Shown piece by piece: positions 25,341 to 35,124 of a stretch of 64,000 bases of DNA. A program made the translations under genes and the position numbers. The stretch lies in contig JBMNJI010000007.1 in assembly GCA_050951585.1 (NCBI GenBank), forward strand, positions 186,001 to 250,000. Direction: 5' to 3'. Origin of the DNA: UBA3937 sp050951585. GTDB lineage: Bacteria > Bacillota > Peptococcia > DRI-13 > DTU073. The first letter of the stretch is position 1, and the number at the start of each line of letters is the position of its first letter. The notes beneath the pieces are model-generated. The model had not been told where the DNA came from. It did not search any database and saw nothing but the letters and a program-made list of their open reading frames with translations.

Positions 25341-26033
25341 TCACTGCCATTTAATCAGATAGATTATCACCAATAAAACCGGTTGATGAAACAAATAGAT
25401 GGCCAGGGAATTTTTACTAATCAGCGTAATATATTTCCCGACACGGGGTTCATGAGGATCGAAAGGAAAAAGGCTCTTTCTCTGGTAATAAAATTTTTTA
25501 TACGCAACAATGCCGAGGAGAAATACCGCAAAATAAGGAACCAGCGGATAATAGTCTACGGTGGAAAACCCTTCATACATCAACCCGAGAGGCAGAAAGA
25601 TGCTCGTCTCCACCAAAATATCCCGCATAGGAAGCGCGGCAACAGCGATCACTGCCGCTCCGAGCACCAGCCAGACAGCCGGTAATCTTTTCAGTAAAGG
25701 AAACAGGAGCATGCCGGTGCCCAGTAAATGCAGAATCCCATAACGGACATACTGCTCCCGAAAAACAACAAATGTGACCAGCGTAATGACGAGCCCGAAC
25801 CCCAACACCTTCAGGCCCCTTTTGACCGTGTTTCTGCTGAAGCCACTGCTGATTCCCGCTAAAAAGATGAAAAGTAAGGCCGCCGCCTTGCCCTCCCAGT
25901 ACCAGAACCCGCTTGAATAATTGATCTTGAGTCCAGCAAAATAGCTTAAATCAAAAACCAGATGAAAGACAATCATCAGGATTATGGCTAAGGCCCTGAG
26001 AAAATCTATTTCCCAAATCCGTTTTCCGCTCAA
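25341..26033 (-). CDS. DUF1624 / heparan-alpha-glucosaminide acetyltransferase-like membrane protein
   Basis: 230 residues with about six to seven membrane helices. The N-terminal RIWEIDFLRALAIILMIVFHLVFDLSYF matches the DUF1624 (HGSNAT catalytic-like) signature, R-x6-D-xxR-x-x-A-I-x-x-M-x-x-x-H. Then come GKAAALLFIFLAGIS, a conserved YGILHLLGTGML and a C-terminal SLAIYLFHQPVLLVI. Related proteins transfer acyl groups across the membrane, but the substrate of this short form is unknown. It is transcribed toward cooS but separated by a strong hairpin. Confidence 0.85.
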   Translation of the reverse strand: MSGKRIWEIDFLRALAIILMIVFHLVFDLSYFAGLKINYSSGFWYWEGKAAALLFIFLAGISSGFSRNTVKRGLKVLGFGLVITLVTFVVFREQYVRYGILHLLGTGMLLFPLLKRLPAVWLVLGAAVIAVAALPMRDILVETSIFLPLGLMYEGFSTVDYYPLVPYFAVFLLGIVAYKKFYYQRKSLFPFDPHEPRVGKYITLISKNSLAIYLFHQPVLLVIIYLIKWQ

Positions 26034-26210
26034 ACTACCACCTCATCTCAATACTCCCCCGGTTGACGTGCCATAATTACTTGATATTACTATACTCTAT
26101 ACCGTATATTCTACCTTATTTATGCAAAGAATTAAGCTAAACAAATCTAAAGACATTTAAACCATAAAGAAGTAAAAACAAAGTAAAAACAAAAGAAAAG
26201 GAGACGCAAG

Positions 26211-28154
26211 ATGGCAACCTTATTTGAAAAAGTAACACTCGGTAATTTGGAACTGAAAAACCGTGTGGTCATGGACCCGATGGGCTTTTCCCACACGGAC
26301 CCCGACGGCGGTTACTCGGACCGGCAGATCGACTATTATGTGGAACGGGCGAAAGGAGGCTTTGGCTTAATTTATCCCACCGCCACCACGGTCACCACCA
26401 AATTTGAGTTCGCACCGATGCCCAATGTTCTGGAAACGTACTCGCAAGCAACACGTCTCAGTATCTTATGCGATAAGGTCCACCAATACGGTGCCAAGTT
26501 ATGCTCCCAACTTTCTTTAGGATTAGGCCGGGTGGCCTTCGTGGACCCCTTCACTCCGCCTAAATCCGCCAGCGCCGTGCCGGCGTTTTTCTTCCCTAAT
26601 TTAATCTGTGAACCATTTACCGTCGATGAAATCAAATTCTTGGTCAACAAATTCGGCTATTCCTGCCTGCTGGCCAAAAACGCCGGAGCCGATGCCATCG
26701 AAATCCACGCTTACGGCGGTTACCTGATTGACCAGTTCCTGACCCCCTTGTGGAACAAACGGACGGATGAATACGGCGGTAGCATGGAAAACCGCTTGCG
26801 GATCCTTTATGAGCTGCGCGATGCCTGCTGGGAAAATTGCGGAAAAGATTTCCCCCTGTTTGTAAAGCTCACTATCGACCACGGCATTCCGGGCGGGCGC
26901 ACCCTCGAAGAAGGAATCGAAATGCTGAAAGTGCTGGATGATGCCGGATTTGCCGTATTCCATCTGGATTTAGGTACATATGAAAACTGGTATGATGCGG
27001 TCACCACGGTCTACCAAAAAGAAGGTGTTCAGCTGTATTTAGCGGAAGCCGCTAAAAAAGCCGGCATCAAAACTCCTCTGCTCGTCCAGGGGAAACTGGG
27101 TGACCCCTTCCTTGCCGAAAAAGTGGTACGGGAAGGAATCGCTGATTTAATCGGACTTGGCCACCCGGCGCTTACGGATGCGGAATGGGCAAACAAGGCG
27201 AAACACGGGTTTAATGAAGATATCCGCCCATGTATCGGCTGTAATGAATGTATTTACGCCAATTTGACCAATCAACGGTTTAAATGTGCCGTGAACCCAA
27301 CGCTGGGCATGGAAAAAGAATTTGCGCTTACACCGGCCCGGGAAAACCTTTTTGTTTTGGTGGTGGGGGCAGGCCCCGGCGGCATCACTGCTGCTATCAC
27401 TGCCGCCAAGCGGGGATTTGACGTGGAGTTATGGGAAAAAGATTATCAATTAGGCGGAGCTTTACGGGCGGCAGGGTCACCCGATTTCAAAGAAGCAGTC
27501 GCCAAATATAATGAATACCTCAAAGTGCAGCTTTACAAAAGCAATGTCACTGTCCGCCTGAACAAAGAAGCCACGGCGGAGGAAATCCTCAAACTGATGC
27601 CGGATGCGGTGATTATTGCCGGTGGTGCCCAGCCCATCATCCCCAATATTCCCGGCATGGACAAAATGACCGTCCTTGAAGCCAACAAAGTACTCATCAG
27701 CGGCAATTGCCCCGGCGAGAAGGTTGTTGTCCTTGGCGGCGGTCTTGTCGGTTGCGAAACCGCCCTCTTCCTTGATCGTCAGGGCAAGGACGTCACCATT
27801 GTGGAACAACTGAAAGAACTGCTTCTTGAGGTAAAACATGCGACCAACAACGATCTGGCCATCAAGAAATTACTGGCTGATTCCAACATCAAACAAATGA
27901 CGGGGGCAACGCTCACCGCCATGGATACCGGTAAAGTCACGGTAAGTACAGGGGAAGGGCAGGAAACTACTCTCCCTTGCGATACGGTGATTATGGCCGT
28001 GGGCTTCAAAGCCGACCGAAGTTTGGAACAAGCACTCATCGGAAAAATCCCCAAGGTCTTTACCATTGGCGACAACCAAAGACCGGCCAAAGTCATTGAT
28101 GCGGTAGCAGAAGGTTACCATACCGCCAGATTGCTGGAGGAACTCGAGAATTAA
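26211..28154 (+). CDS. NADH:flavin oxidoreductase, 2,4-dienoyl-CoA reductase-like (old yellow enzyme family)
   Basis: 647 residues. Residues 1-340 form an OYE-type TIM barrel for FMN (LKNRVVMDPMGF, IEIHAYGGYLIDQFLTPLWNKRTDEYGGS). An iron-sulfur motif CIGCNECIY then C follows at about 343-363. Next comes an FAD/NAD(P) domain with VVGAGPGGITAA and VVLGGGLVGCETALFL. This is the domain order of bacterial 2,4-dienoyl-CoA reductase FadH, BaiC/BaiH-type enoate reductases and trimethylamine dehydrogenase relatives; the substrate cannot be assigned. AAAGGAG lies before the ATG. It is a single plus-strand gene with a bidirectional terminator after it. Confidence 0.93.
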   Translation: MATLFEKVTLGNLELKNRVVMDPMGFSHTDPDGGYSDRQIDYYVERAKGGFGLIYPTATTVTTKFEFAPMPNVLETYSQATRLSILCDKVHQYGAKLCSQLSLGLGRVAFVDPFTPPKSASAVPAFFFPNLICEPFTVDEIKFLVNKFGYSCLLAKNAGADAIEIHAYGGYLIDQFLTPLWNKRTDEYGGSMENRLRILYELRDACWENCGKDFPLFVKLTIDHGIPGGRTLEEGIEMLKVLDDAGFAVFHLDLGTYENWYDAVTTVYQKEGVQLYLAEAAKKAGIKTPLLVQGKLGDPFLAEKVVREGIADLIGLGHPALTDAEWANKAKHGFNEDIRPCIGCNECIYANLTNQRFKCAVNPTLGMEKEFALTPARENLFVLVVGAGPGGITAAITAAKRGFDVELWEKDYQLGGALRAAGSPDFKEAVAKYNEYLKVQLYKSNVTVRLNKEATAEEILKLMPDAVIIAGGAQPIIPNIPGMDKMTVLEANKVLISGNCPGEKVVVLGGGLVGCETALFLDRQGKDVTIVEQLKELLLEVKHATNNDLAIKKLLADSNIKQMTGATLTAMDTGKVTVSTGEGQETTLPCDTVIMAVGFKADRSLEQALIGKIPKVFTIGDNQRPAKVIDAVAEGYHTARLLEELEN

Positions 28155-28177
28155 CGAAAAAAACTGAGATTAAGAAT

Positions 28178-28219
28178 AAGAAGCCACGGTCTCTTCACTT
28201 AAGAGCACCGTGGCTTCTT
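28178..28219. terminator. Bidirectional terminator between the OYE gene and cysK
   Basis: A perfect 13-bp stem, AAGAAGCCACGGT with ACCGTGGCTTCTT, extended inward by CTCTT/AAGAG, between convergent genes. Confidence 0.9.
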
Positions 28220-28231
28220 ATAATATATATG

Positions 28232-29179
28232 TTACGCCTTGGGGTTACTTAATTGCTTAAATAAAGGAGTAGAAAAATATCTTTCGGCTGTATCCGGCAG
28301 GATCGTGACTACGGTTTTCCCTTTTCCCAACATCTTCGCCATTTTTAAAGCCGCGGCCACATTGGTACCGCTCGAAATACCGCACATCAGCCCTTCCAGC
28401 CGGGCCAAATCCTTGGCCGTTTGAATCGCTTCCTGATCGGAGACGATGCAGATACCCTCATAAATTTTGGTGTTCAGCACAGCCGGCACAAGGCCGTCAC
28501 CGATACCCATCTGTAAATGGGTGCCGATGTTCCCTCCCGAAAGGATCGCCGCATTCTCCGGTTCCACCGCCCAAATGACAATGTCGGGATTTTGCGCCTT
28601 TAATACTTCTCCTATCCCGGTAATCGTGCCACCGGTGCCCACCCCGGAACAAAAACCATGAATCGGGCCCGCCACCTGTGCTAAAATTTCCAAAGCGGTA
28701 TGATGACGATGCACCATTGGGTTTGCTTCATTCTCAAACTGCTGGGGAATATAGACATTGGGATTTTCCATGGCCATCTTGAGGGCCGTCTGTAAGCATT
28801 CTTCAATACATGCGCCAATATTTCCGGCATCATGAACCAGTCTCACCTCGGCCCCATAATGCTCAACCAGTTTCCTTCGCTCTTCGCTGACCGAATCCGG
28901 CATAATAATAATTGTCCGGTAGCCTCTTACCGCCCCAACCAGGGCGAGCCCGATTCCCTGATTGCCGCTGGTGGGTTCAACAATGATGGTGTTCTTGTTG
29001 ATTTTACCTTGTCTTTCCGCTTCCCGAATCATATTGAAGGCCGTTCTGGTTTTGATTGAACCGCCCACATTCAGGCCTTCATATTTTACCAGGACTTCCG
29101 CACTATCAGAGTCAACCATTCTGTTTAAACGAATAATGGGGGTATGCCCGATTGCCTCCAAGATATTGTTGTATATCAA
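28232..29179 (-). CDS. cysK: Cysteine synthase (O-acetylserine sulfhydrylase)
   Basis: 315 residues from a TTG at 29179 with AGGAGG seven bases upstream. It is a fold-type II PLP enzyme: GGSIKTRTAFNMI carries the PLP lysine (about residue 43), PTSGNQGIGLA the substrate loop, and GVGTGGTITGIGEVLK the phosphate-binding loop. CysK makes cysteine from O-acetylserine and sulfide. K-T-R-T replaces the commoner K-D-R, a feature of some Firmicute paralogues, so a related role such as cystathionine beta-synthase-like activity is possible. Follows the ABC exporter genes on the same strand by 67 bases. Confidence 0.9.
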   Translation of the reverse strand: MIYNNILEAIGHTPIIRLNRMVDSDSAEVLVKYEGLNVGGSIKTRTAFNMIREAERQGKINKNTIIVEPTSGNQGIGLALVGAVRGYRTIIIMPDSVSEERRKLVEHYGAEVRLVHDAGNIGACIEECLQTALKMAMENPNVYIPQQFENEANPMVHRHHTALEILAQVAGPIHGFCSGVGTGGTITGIGEVLKAQNPDIVIWAVEPENAAILSGGNIGTHLQMGIGDGLVPAVLNTKIYEGICIVSDQEAIQTAKDLARLEGLMCGISSGTNVAAALKMAKMLGKGKTVVTILPDTAERYFSTPLFKQLSNPKA

Positions 29180-29246
29180 GCGTTTTCCTCCTCATCGCTT
29201 CAACTTAGAAATTCATTAATATCTTATTATAGCAAAATAAACTAGT

Positions 29247-31103
29247 TTACTCCAGCTCAAACGCACCGGTATAAAGCTGATAATACTTCCCTTTCTGTTC
29301 CAGAAGCTCCTCATGGGTGCCCCGCTCAATAATCCGCCCATCTTCTAAAACCATAATCACATTAGCGTTTTGTACCGTCGAAAGCCGGTGGGCAATCACA
29401 AAGACGGTGCGCCCCTGCATCAGTGTATCCATTCCCTTTTGCACAATCGCTTCCGTGCGGGTATCGATACTGGAGGTGGCTTCATCCAGAATCATGACTG
29501 GTGCATCCGCCACCTCGGCTCTGGCAATAGACAAAAGCTGCCTTTGTCCCTGCGAAAGCCCGGCCCCATCACCTGACAAAACAGTATCATAGCCATTGGG
29601 CAGCCGCGTAATAAAGTCATGGGCATTCGCTCTTTGGGCCGCCGCATAGATTTCCTCGTCCGTGGCATCCAGCTTGCCGTAGCGAATATTCTCTTTTACC
29701 GTTCCCGTGAACAAATTGGTATCCTGCAGCACAATTCCCAGCGAACGGCGCAAATCACTTTTTTTGATCTTATTGATATTAATTCCGTCATAACGGATTT
29801 TGCCGTCGGCCAGATCATAAAAACGGTTAATCAGATTCATAATCGTCGTTTTTCCGGCCCCTGTTGCTCCCACAAAGGCAACCTTCTGCCCGGGCTTCGC
29901 GTAAAGGGTGATATTGTTCAATACAGTCTTCTTCCCGTCATAGCTGAAATCAACATCAAAGAAGCGGACATCGCCCTTCAACTGGGTATAGGTGATGGTC
30001 CCGTCATGGTGTGGATATTTCCAGGCCCACAGCCCTGTACGTTCCGACGTCTCCATGAGCGTATCCCCGACAAATTGGGCATTGACCAGCCGCACATACC
30101 CATTGTCCACTTCCACCGGTTCATCCAGCAGTTCGAAAATACGCTTAGCCCCCGCCAGAGCCATCACAACAAAATTAAGCTGATTGGAAAGCTGGGCAAT
30201 CGGCATGTTAAACGTCCGGCTTAACTGCAGAAAAGCAGCGATGGCCCCTAAGGTAATACCGCCCACCCCGTTAATGGCCAGCAGTCCCCCCACGATGGCG
30301 ATGAGGACATACTGAAGATATCCCAGATTGCCCAGCACGGGCATCAGGATATTCGCAAAACGGTTGGCGGAAGCGGCGTTCCGGAAAAGCTCTTCATTCA
30401 GCACATCAAAATTCGCCTTGGCCTCCTCCTCATGGCAAAAAACCTTCACTACCTTTTGCCCGTTGATCATTTCTTCAATATAGCCATTTGTCTTCCCTAA
30501 AGACTCCTGCTGTTTGACGAAAAAGCGGGCACTGTTCCCGGCAATGATCCGCGTCACAAACATGATCACCACTAACATCACAAGAATTACCGCTGTCATA
30601 TGCATGCTCGTGGCAACCATGGCACAAAACACGGCAATTACCGTGACAACTGAAGAAAACATTTGCGGCAAACTTTGCGCAAACATCTGACGCAAGGCAT
30701 CAGTATCATTGGTGTAACGACTCATGACGTCACCAAAGTCGTGTGTATCAAAATAGCTGACCGGCAAGGCCTGCATATGCGCAAACATCTCGTCCCGGAT
30801 TTCTTTTAAGACATTCTGGGCAATCACCACCATGAAACGATTATAGAGATAGGTTGACACGACACCCGCAAGAAAGATGCCGGCCATCTGCATTAAAGCG
30901 AGAAATAGTCCGCCAAAATCCGGGGCGGGCTGATTAAGTAGCGGGATGATATGATCGTCGATCAGGGTCTGCAAAAACAAGGACGCCGCCACACCGGCAT
31001 AGGTACTCAAGAGGATGCAGATTAGCACGAAGAAAAAGCGCGCCTTATGTTTTTGAGTGATATAGGAGAAAAGCCGTTTCACTGTTTGTTTACGCGACAT
31101 CAT
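29247..31103 (-). CDS. ABC exporter half-transporter B (catalytically consensus half)
   Basis: 618 residues: a six-helix type I exporter membrane domain (to about residue 330) then an ATPase domain with Walker A GATGAGKTT, signature LSQGQRQLL, Walker B MILDEATSSID (intact catalytic Glu) and a switch histidine in VIAHRLSTV. An insertion of about 40 residues sits between the domains. It pairs with the preceding gene, overlapping by 14 bases. Heterodimeric exporters of this kind (LmrCD, BmrCD, TM287/288) expel drugs or lipids, with one consensus and one degenerate site. The substrate is not predictable. Confidence 0.94.
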   Translation of the reverse strand: MMSRKQTVKRLFSYITQKHKARFFFVLICILLSTYAGVAASLFLQTLIDDHIIPLLNQPAPDFGGLFLALMQMAGIFLAGVVSTYLYNRFMVVIAQNVLKEIRDEMFAHMQALPVSYFDTHDFGDVMSRYTNDTDALRQMFAQSLPQMFSSVVTVIAVFCAMVATSMHMTAVILVMLVVIMFVTRIIAGNSARFFVKQQESLGKTNGYIEEMINGQKVVKVFCHEEEAKANFDVLNEELFRNAASANRFANILMPVLGNLGYLQYVLIAIVGGLLAINGVGGITLGAIAAFLQLSRTFNMPIAQLSNQLNFVVMALAGAKRIFELLDEPVEVDNGYVRLVNAQFVGDTLMETSERTGLWAWKYPHHDGTITYTQLKGDVRFFDVDFSYDGKKTVLNNITLYAKPGQKVAFVGATGAGKTTIMNLINRFYDLADGKIRYDGININKIKKSDLRRSLGIVLQDTNLFTGTVKENIRYGKLDATDEEIYAAAQRANAHDFITRLPNGYDTVLSGDGAGLSQGQRQLLSIARAEVADAPVMILDEATSSIDTRTEAIVQKGMDTLMQGRTVFVIAHRLSTVQNANVIMVLEDGRIIERGTHEELLEQKGKYYQLYTGAFELE

Positions 31104-32829
31104 GGCCGTTTTCCCCCTTTTGCTGCGAATAATAGACCTCCTGATAAATGCGGTTATTTTTCAGCAGTTCGTCATGGGTGCCGACCGCCTCCACCCGTCC
31201 GCCCTCCATGACAATAATCTTATCGGCTTCCATCACCGAAGCGACGCGCTGGGCGATAATAAACTTGGTCGTCTGCGGTATTTCATCACGGAAGGCTTGA
31301 CGGATTAACGCATCCGTCCGCATATCCACCGCACTGGTTGAATCATCCAGAATCAGGATTTTCGGCTTCTTTAAGAGCGCCCGGGCAATACACAACCGTT
31401 GCTTCTGCCCGCCGGAAACATTAGCCCCTCCCTGCTCGAGATAGGTATCGTATCCGTCGGGAAAAGCACGGATAAATTCATCGGCTTGCGCCAACCGGCA
31501 GGCGCGCTCTATTTCTGCCTCGGTGGCATTTTTATTGCCCCAACGCAAATTCTCTTTGATCGTTCCGGAAAAGAGCAGATTTTTTTGCAGAACTACGGCT
31601 ACTTCTTCCCGCAACACCTGCAGATCATAGTCGCGCACATCGACCCCGCCGACTAATACCGCACCTTCGGTCACATCATAAAGACGCGGAATTAATTGCA
31701 CCAGGGTCGTTTTGGCACTGCCCGTACCTCCGATAATCCCCACTGTTTCACCGGACTTGATGGTTAAGTTTACGTCCTTCAGACAGAGCTTGTGCGGATT
31801 CTTGGCATAGCTGAAGCCCACATGGCGGAATTCCACATCCCCGTTTTTTACTTCGCGCACAGGCTGCTCATTATTGTGGAGATCGCTCTCTTCCACTAGT
31901 ACTTCGACAATCCGTTTGGCCGAGGTCCGCGAGATAATAATCATCACAAAGACCATGGAAAGCATCATCAGACTCATCAGGATTTGCATCGTGTATGTGA
32001 AAAAGCTGACCAACTGCCCGGTCGTTAGCGAGCCCGCCACAATCATTTTCGCCCCGAACCAGGAAATGAGTAGCATGGTGCAAAACACGGAAAACTGCAT
32101 CAAAGGGGCATTGAAAGCAACAATTTTCTCCGCTGTGGAAAAATCCTGAAAAATCTTTTCGGATACAGTGTTAAACTTCTTAATCTCGTGATCTTCGCGG
32201 ACAAAAGACTTCACCACCCGAATCCCACGAAGATTTTCCTGAACGACAGTATTAAGACGGTCATATGTTTTGAAGATAATCACAAAGAGCGGATGCGCAT
32301 GTTTAATGATTTCGTAAAGTCCAAAACCCAGGAAGGGCGCAATGACTATGAAAACTAGCGACAACTGAGGATTGATGCTAAAGGCCATCACTAACGAAAA
32401 AATCAGCATGAGCGGGCTGCGCACCGCGACGCGAATAATCATTTGATACGCATTTTGCACATTGGTTACATCAGTGGTCAAGCGTGTCACGAGACTACCC
32501 GTCGAAAACTTATCGATATTATGAAAGGAAAAATCCTGCACCGCATAGTACATTCTTTGACGCAGATTTTTGGCGTAACCGGCTGAAGCAGTGGCGGCAA
32601 AGTATCCTGCCAAAATGCCAAAGGCCAGAGAAATAAGGGACGCGAGGATCAGCGCCGCCCCTAATTTGATGATGGCCCCCATATCCCCCATGTCAATCCC
32701 AAAATCAATCAGATTGGCCATTAACAAAGGAATGATCACTTCCAGGATGACCTCAAAAGCCACAAAGAGCGGGGTGAGCAGGGTTTCCCTTTTATATTGT
32801 CCGATACACTTGATTAACTCTTTCAGCAT
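31090..32829 (-). CDS. ABC exporter half-transporter A (degenerate-site half)
   Basis: 579 residues with an N-terminal type I exporter membrane domain and a C-terminal ATPase. Walker A reads GGTGSAKTT (Ala for the last Gly), the signature is VSGGQKQRL, and Walker B reads ILDDSTSAVD with Asp in place of the catalytic Glu; the switch position is Gln (IIAQRVASV). These changes mark the non-catalytic half of a heterodimeric exporter. It is the first gene of the two-gene unit, with its promoter in the 137-base gap before the GIY-YIG gene. Confidence 0.94.
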   Translation of the reverse strand: MLKELIKCIGQYKRETLLTPLFVAFEVILEVIIPLLMANLIDFGIDMGDMGAIIKLGAALILASLISLAFGILAGYFAATASAGYAKNLRQRMYYAVQDFSFHNIDKFSTGSLVTRLTTDVTNVQNAYQMIIRVAVRSPLMLIFSLVMAFSINPQLSLVFIVIAPFLGFGLYEIIKHAHPLFVIIFKTYDRLNTVVQENLRGIRVVKSFVREDHEIKKFNTVSEKIFQDFSTAEKIVAFNAPLMQFSVFCTMLLISWFGAKMIVAGSLTTGQLVSFFTYTMQILMSLMMLSMVFVMIIISRTSAKRIVEVLVEESDLHNNEQPVREVKNGDVEFRHVGFSYAKNPHKLCLKDVNLTIKSGETVGIIGGTGSAKTTLVQLIPRLYDVTEGAVLVGGVDVRDYDLQVLREEVAVVLQKNLLFSGTIKENLRWGNKNATEAEIERACRLAQADEFIRAFPDGYDTYLEQGGANVSGGQKQRLCIARALLKKPKILILDDSTSAVDMRTDALIRQAFRDEIPQTTKFIIAQRVASVMEADKIIVMEGGRVEAVGTHDELLKNNRIYQEVYYSQQKGENGHDVA

Positions 32830-32901
32830 CTATCTTAAGCCTCCATCTCCTTCGGATTATGGATAAGTAATTACTACACCATACAACATATCATTATACC
32901 G

Positions 32902-32933
32902 CAATATCGCACCATGAGCATAGTGCGATATTG
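32902..32933. terminator. Hairpin between the GIY-YIG gene and the ABC operon
   Basis: A perfect 11-bp stem, CAATATCGCAC with GTGCGATATTG and a 10-base loop. It probably ends the GIY-YIG transcript, though the strong T-run lies on the plus-strand side. Confidence 0.6.
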
Positions 32934-32966
32934 TTTGTTTTCCGCTATTAATTTACTTAATTTAGT

Positions 32967-33335
32967 TTAATTAACCCGTTTTGAATAAGGCACCAAACCC
33001 TCTTTAGCCAGTTTTTCTTCCCACTCCATTTGCAGTAAAACCAAGTCATCCGTATAATCGGTCTTCGCTTCATCCTCTTTGTCATATTCGAGGTTTTCCA
33101 ATACCTCAAAGGTAAAATTCTCCTCGCCTAGTTCATTCCATTCCTTTTGCAGTTCCCGATACAGATGAAGCCCGCCTGCCAGCCGGGCTTTGGCGCCATT
33201 CATTCTTCCCTTTAGGTTTTGTGTTCCCTCAAGGTAATACTTATTATTCACTTTGCAGCGAATAATGAATATGCCCATGTCTGGTCTTGTTTGTTTATAC
33301 TGGGAAATCAATTCTTTTTTTCTTTGGGCATCCAT
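32967..33335 (-). CDS. GIY-YIG nuclease-like small protein
   Basis: 122 residues. The segment MGIFIIRCKVNNKYYLEGTQNLKGRMNGAKARL corresponds to the GIY-x10-YIG region, but the motif has decayed to GIF and YLEG; a helix with LYRELQKEWNELGEENFTFEVLE follows. This short subfamily is common in Bacillus and Clostridium and its function is unknown; with both motifs altered, nuclease activity is doubtful. It follows the DUF6530-like gene by 2 bases and both are on the same strand, so they form an operon. Confidence 0.8.
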   Translation of the reverse strand: MDAQRKKELISQYKQTRPDMGIFIIRCKVNNKYYLEGTQNLKGRMNGAKARLAGGLHLYRELQKEWNELGEENFTFEVLENLEYDKEDEAKTDYTDDLVLLQMEWEEKLAKEGLVPYSKRVN

Positions 33336-33337
33336 CT

Positions 33338-33817
33338 TTAATACCCCATCTCTTTTAAGATCCGCGCTAATGTGCTCAGGCGTTCACCCAGCAATTCATC
33401 ATCATGGCTGAGGGCATCACGGAATAATTTGATGTCTTCATCTATTTTCTCGTTTTCGGTACATACTGCTACGGTCATCGCATCCCCTTGCAAGCCGACC
33501 CGGTCAATCACGGGCTTCTGCGGATCATATAATTTCTCGTACCGGTATGCTTCCTGAAAATGCTGCTGCGTCCGGCAAACCAAAATAGCCAGGTCCAGCA
33601 CACGATGCAACGGTAATTCCTCCGATTGCCGGGACCATTTTTCCCCGGTGTACCGCCAAACCTTCGCCGAAATCTCTACCTTGCCCCGGTCATTCCACTG
33701 CGCCAGCCCTAAAGAAAGCCCTTTCGCATCGGTATTGTAAGCATATCTTCCATCCACATTTTCATAGTTCTCGGAAACAATGACCGGTTTGTGCTTTAGG
33801 ATCGTTGGTATCTTCAT
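33338..33817 (-). CDS. DUF6530-like protein
   Basis: 159 residues starting MKIPTILKHKPVIVSENYE. It carries the family block DGRYAYNTDAKGLSLGLAQWNDRGKVEISAKVWRYTGEKWSRQSEELPLHRVLDLAILVC, then a C-terminal helical part. This matches a Firmicute family I know as DUF6530; no activity is established. It is the first gene of a pair with the GIY-YIG-like gene. The conserved W, R and E residues in the core do not form a recognisable catalytic motif. Confidence 0.75.
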   Translation of the reverse strand: MKIPTILKHKPVIVSENYENVDGRYAYNTDAKGLSLGLAQWNDRGKVEISAKVWRYTGEKWSRQSEELPLHRVLDLAILVCRTQQHFQEAYRYEKLYDPQKPVIDRVGLQGDAMTVAVCTENEKIDEDIKLFRDALSHDDELLGERLSTLARILKEMGY

Positions 33818-33995
33818 TTTTTCTGCCCCCTTGTTTATTTCATTTACTTTTTGCTGTTTGTTTTTTACTAAATTACTAAATTACTGTCCTACTAATTTAG
33901 TATACGGCATTAATTTGCGATTGTCAATCCTTATCAGTTATTCATGCTTATCGGTTATTCATCCGTTATTCATGCCCGGAATGCCCAAAGAAAAA

Positions 33996-34037
33996 CACCG
34001 TTATTTCCCTTCCTGAATTGAAAATGAAATAGCGGTG
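33996..34037 (-). terminator. Terminator of the PH-like membrane protein gene
   Basis: A 12-bp stem, CACCGTTATTTC with GAAATAGCGGTG (one G-U), 28 bases 3' of the gene ending at 34066; a GTTTTTCTTTG run follows on the minus strand. Confidence 0.75.
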
Positions 34038-34065
34038 CCGCTGTTGTTGCCCTTTTAAGATTTTA

Positions 34066-34992
34066 TTAAGCTTCTGTAGAGTGTGAAGTTTGCCCGTCTG
34101 CTTTTTTCTGCCAATGTTGAAGCATTCTTTCCACAAACCTTTTATCTCCGCTGTTTTCGGAGGACACCGGAAAGCCTAAGACAGAAGAATCATTTAGAAA
34201 AAGGACAATGGCACTATCTTCGTATACTGAATCACTATAATAGTATTGAATATCGGCAATCTCGGAATAGGGAATGAGGATGGCCGGTTCAGCCCATTCA
34301 CTGCTATACAACACAACTTTTTCATCTGTAATGAAGTAAAACCCTTTCCGGAAATCATAAAATGCATCTGAATACCAATAGTCAACTTTTTCCCGCAGAG
34401 AGATTAATCCTTCTTGCCTCATGAATTCCATATATTCATTTTTTAGAAACTGACCAGGTACAACTTCGGTGCTTGGTGAATATACCCCAATAAATATCAG
34501 GAACATAAAGCCAAAACCTAAAACAGTAAGGCCACCTATGGCCAGGTAGCGTTTAATCCCTCGCCTTGTCTTCGGCTGTATTTCACCAATTTTAACCCTG
34601 TAGTTATAAACGCGAAATGTCGCGATTGTTCCCCGGCAAAGGATAACGAGAAAGATGATCGAAACCGCCCCTCCGCTCCCCATTGCAAAAAACATGCCGA
34701 GCTTCGAAACAAAAAAATAGATAAACATCGTGAGCGCACAATAGCGGTTTTTTCTGTAAATTCCATACGCCAAACCGGCTACGATTGCAGCGTCAATTAA
34801 TGACCATAGATCAATTCCGTATCTATATTTTATGTTCTCACTGTATGTACTAAGGAAAGCGACAATAACAGTTAATAAAGCTGAAACAGCAGTCGTAATC
34901 CACGCGTAACTTATGTACTTTAGTTCTTTATTAATTTCAGCACTCTCCTGTTTACTCTCCTGATTTTGTTCAAAAATAAGATTATCATTCAT
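34066..34992 (-). CDS. Multi-pass membrane protein with C-terminal cytosolic/PH-like domain
   Basis: 308 residues, family not recognised. An N-terminal acidic segment is followed by about four membrane helices (residues 30-135), a cytosolic basic loop (VKIGEIQPKTRRGIKRYLA) and a fifth helix (GGLTVLGFGFMFLIFIGVY). The C-terminal roughly 110 residues are beta-rich (GFYFITDEKVVLYSSEWAEPAILIPYSEIADIQYYYSD), reminiscent of bacterial PH-like domains. A terminator follows directly. It stands alone between the DUF6530-like operon and the phosphoesterase gene. Role unknown. Confidence 0.65.
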   Translation of the reverse strand: MNDNLIFEQNQESKQESAEINKELKYISYAWITTAVSALLTVIVAFLSTYSENIKYRYGIDLWSLIDAAIVAGLAYGIYRKNRYCALTMFIYFFVSKLGMFFAMGSGGAVSIIFLVILCRGTIATFRVYNYRVKIGEIQPKTRRGIKRYLAIGGLTVLGFGFMFLIFIGVYSPSTEVVPGQFLKNEYMEFMRQEGLISLREKVDYWYSDAFYDFRKGFYFITDEKVVLYSSEWAEPAILIPYSEIADIQYYYSDSVYEDSAIVLFLNDSSVLGFPVSSENSGDKRFVERMLQHWQKKADGQTSHSTEA

Positions 34993-35124
34993 TCGCTTTG
35001 CCTGCCTCCTTTTCTTTTCTCGTAAGGTAATTACATAAATAGGGAAAATACTTTCCTTGATGAAATTATTCTACTGTAAAATACAAAATGTTGCAATCAT
35101 GGTAAGGATTAAAAAAAGAAGCTG

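Noticed and set aside
29180..29246. T-box or riboswitch leader before cysK
   Set aside because: Only 67 bases separate it from the upstream gene and no T-box sequence (such as AGGGTGGNACCGCG) is present.
32967..33335. Active GIY-YIG homing endonuclease
   Set aside because: Both GIY and YIG motifs are degraded and the protein is too short, with no intron or mobile context.
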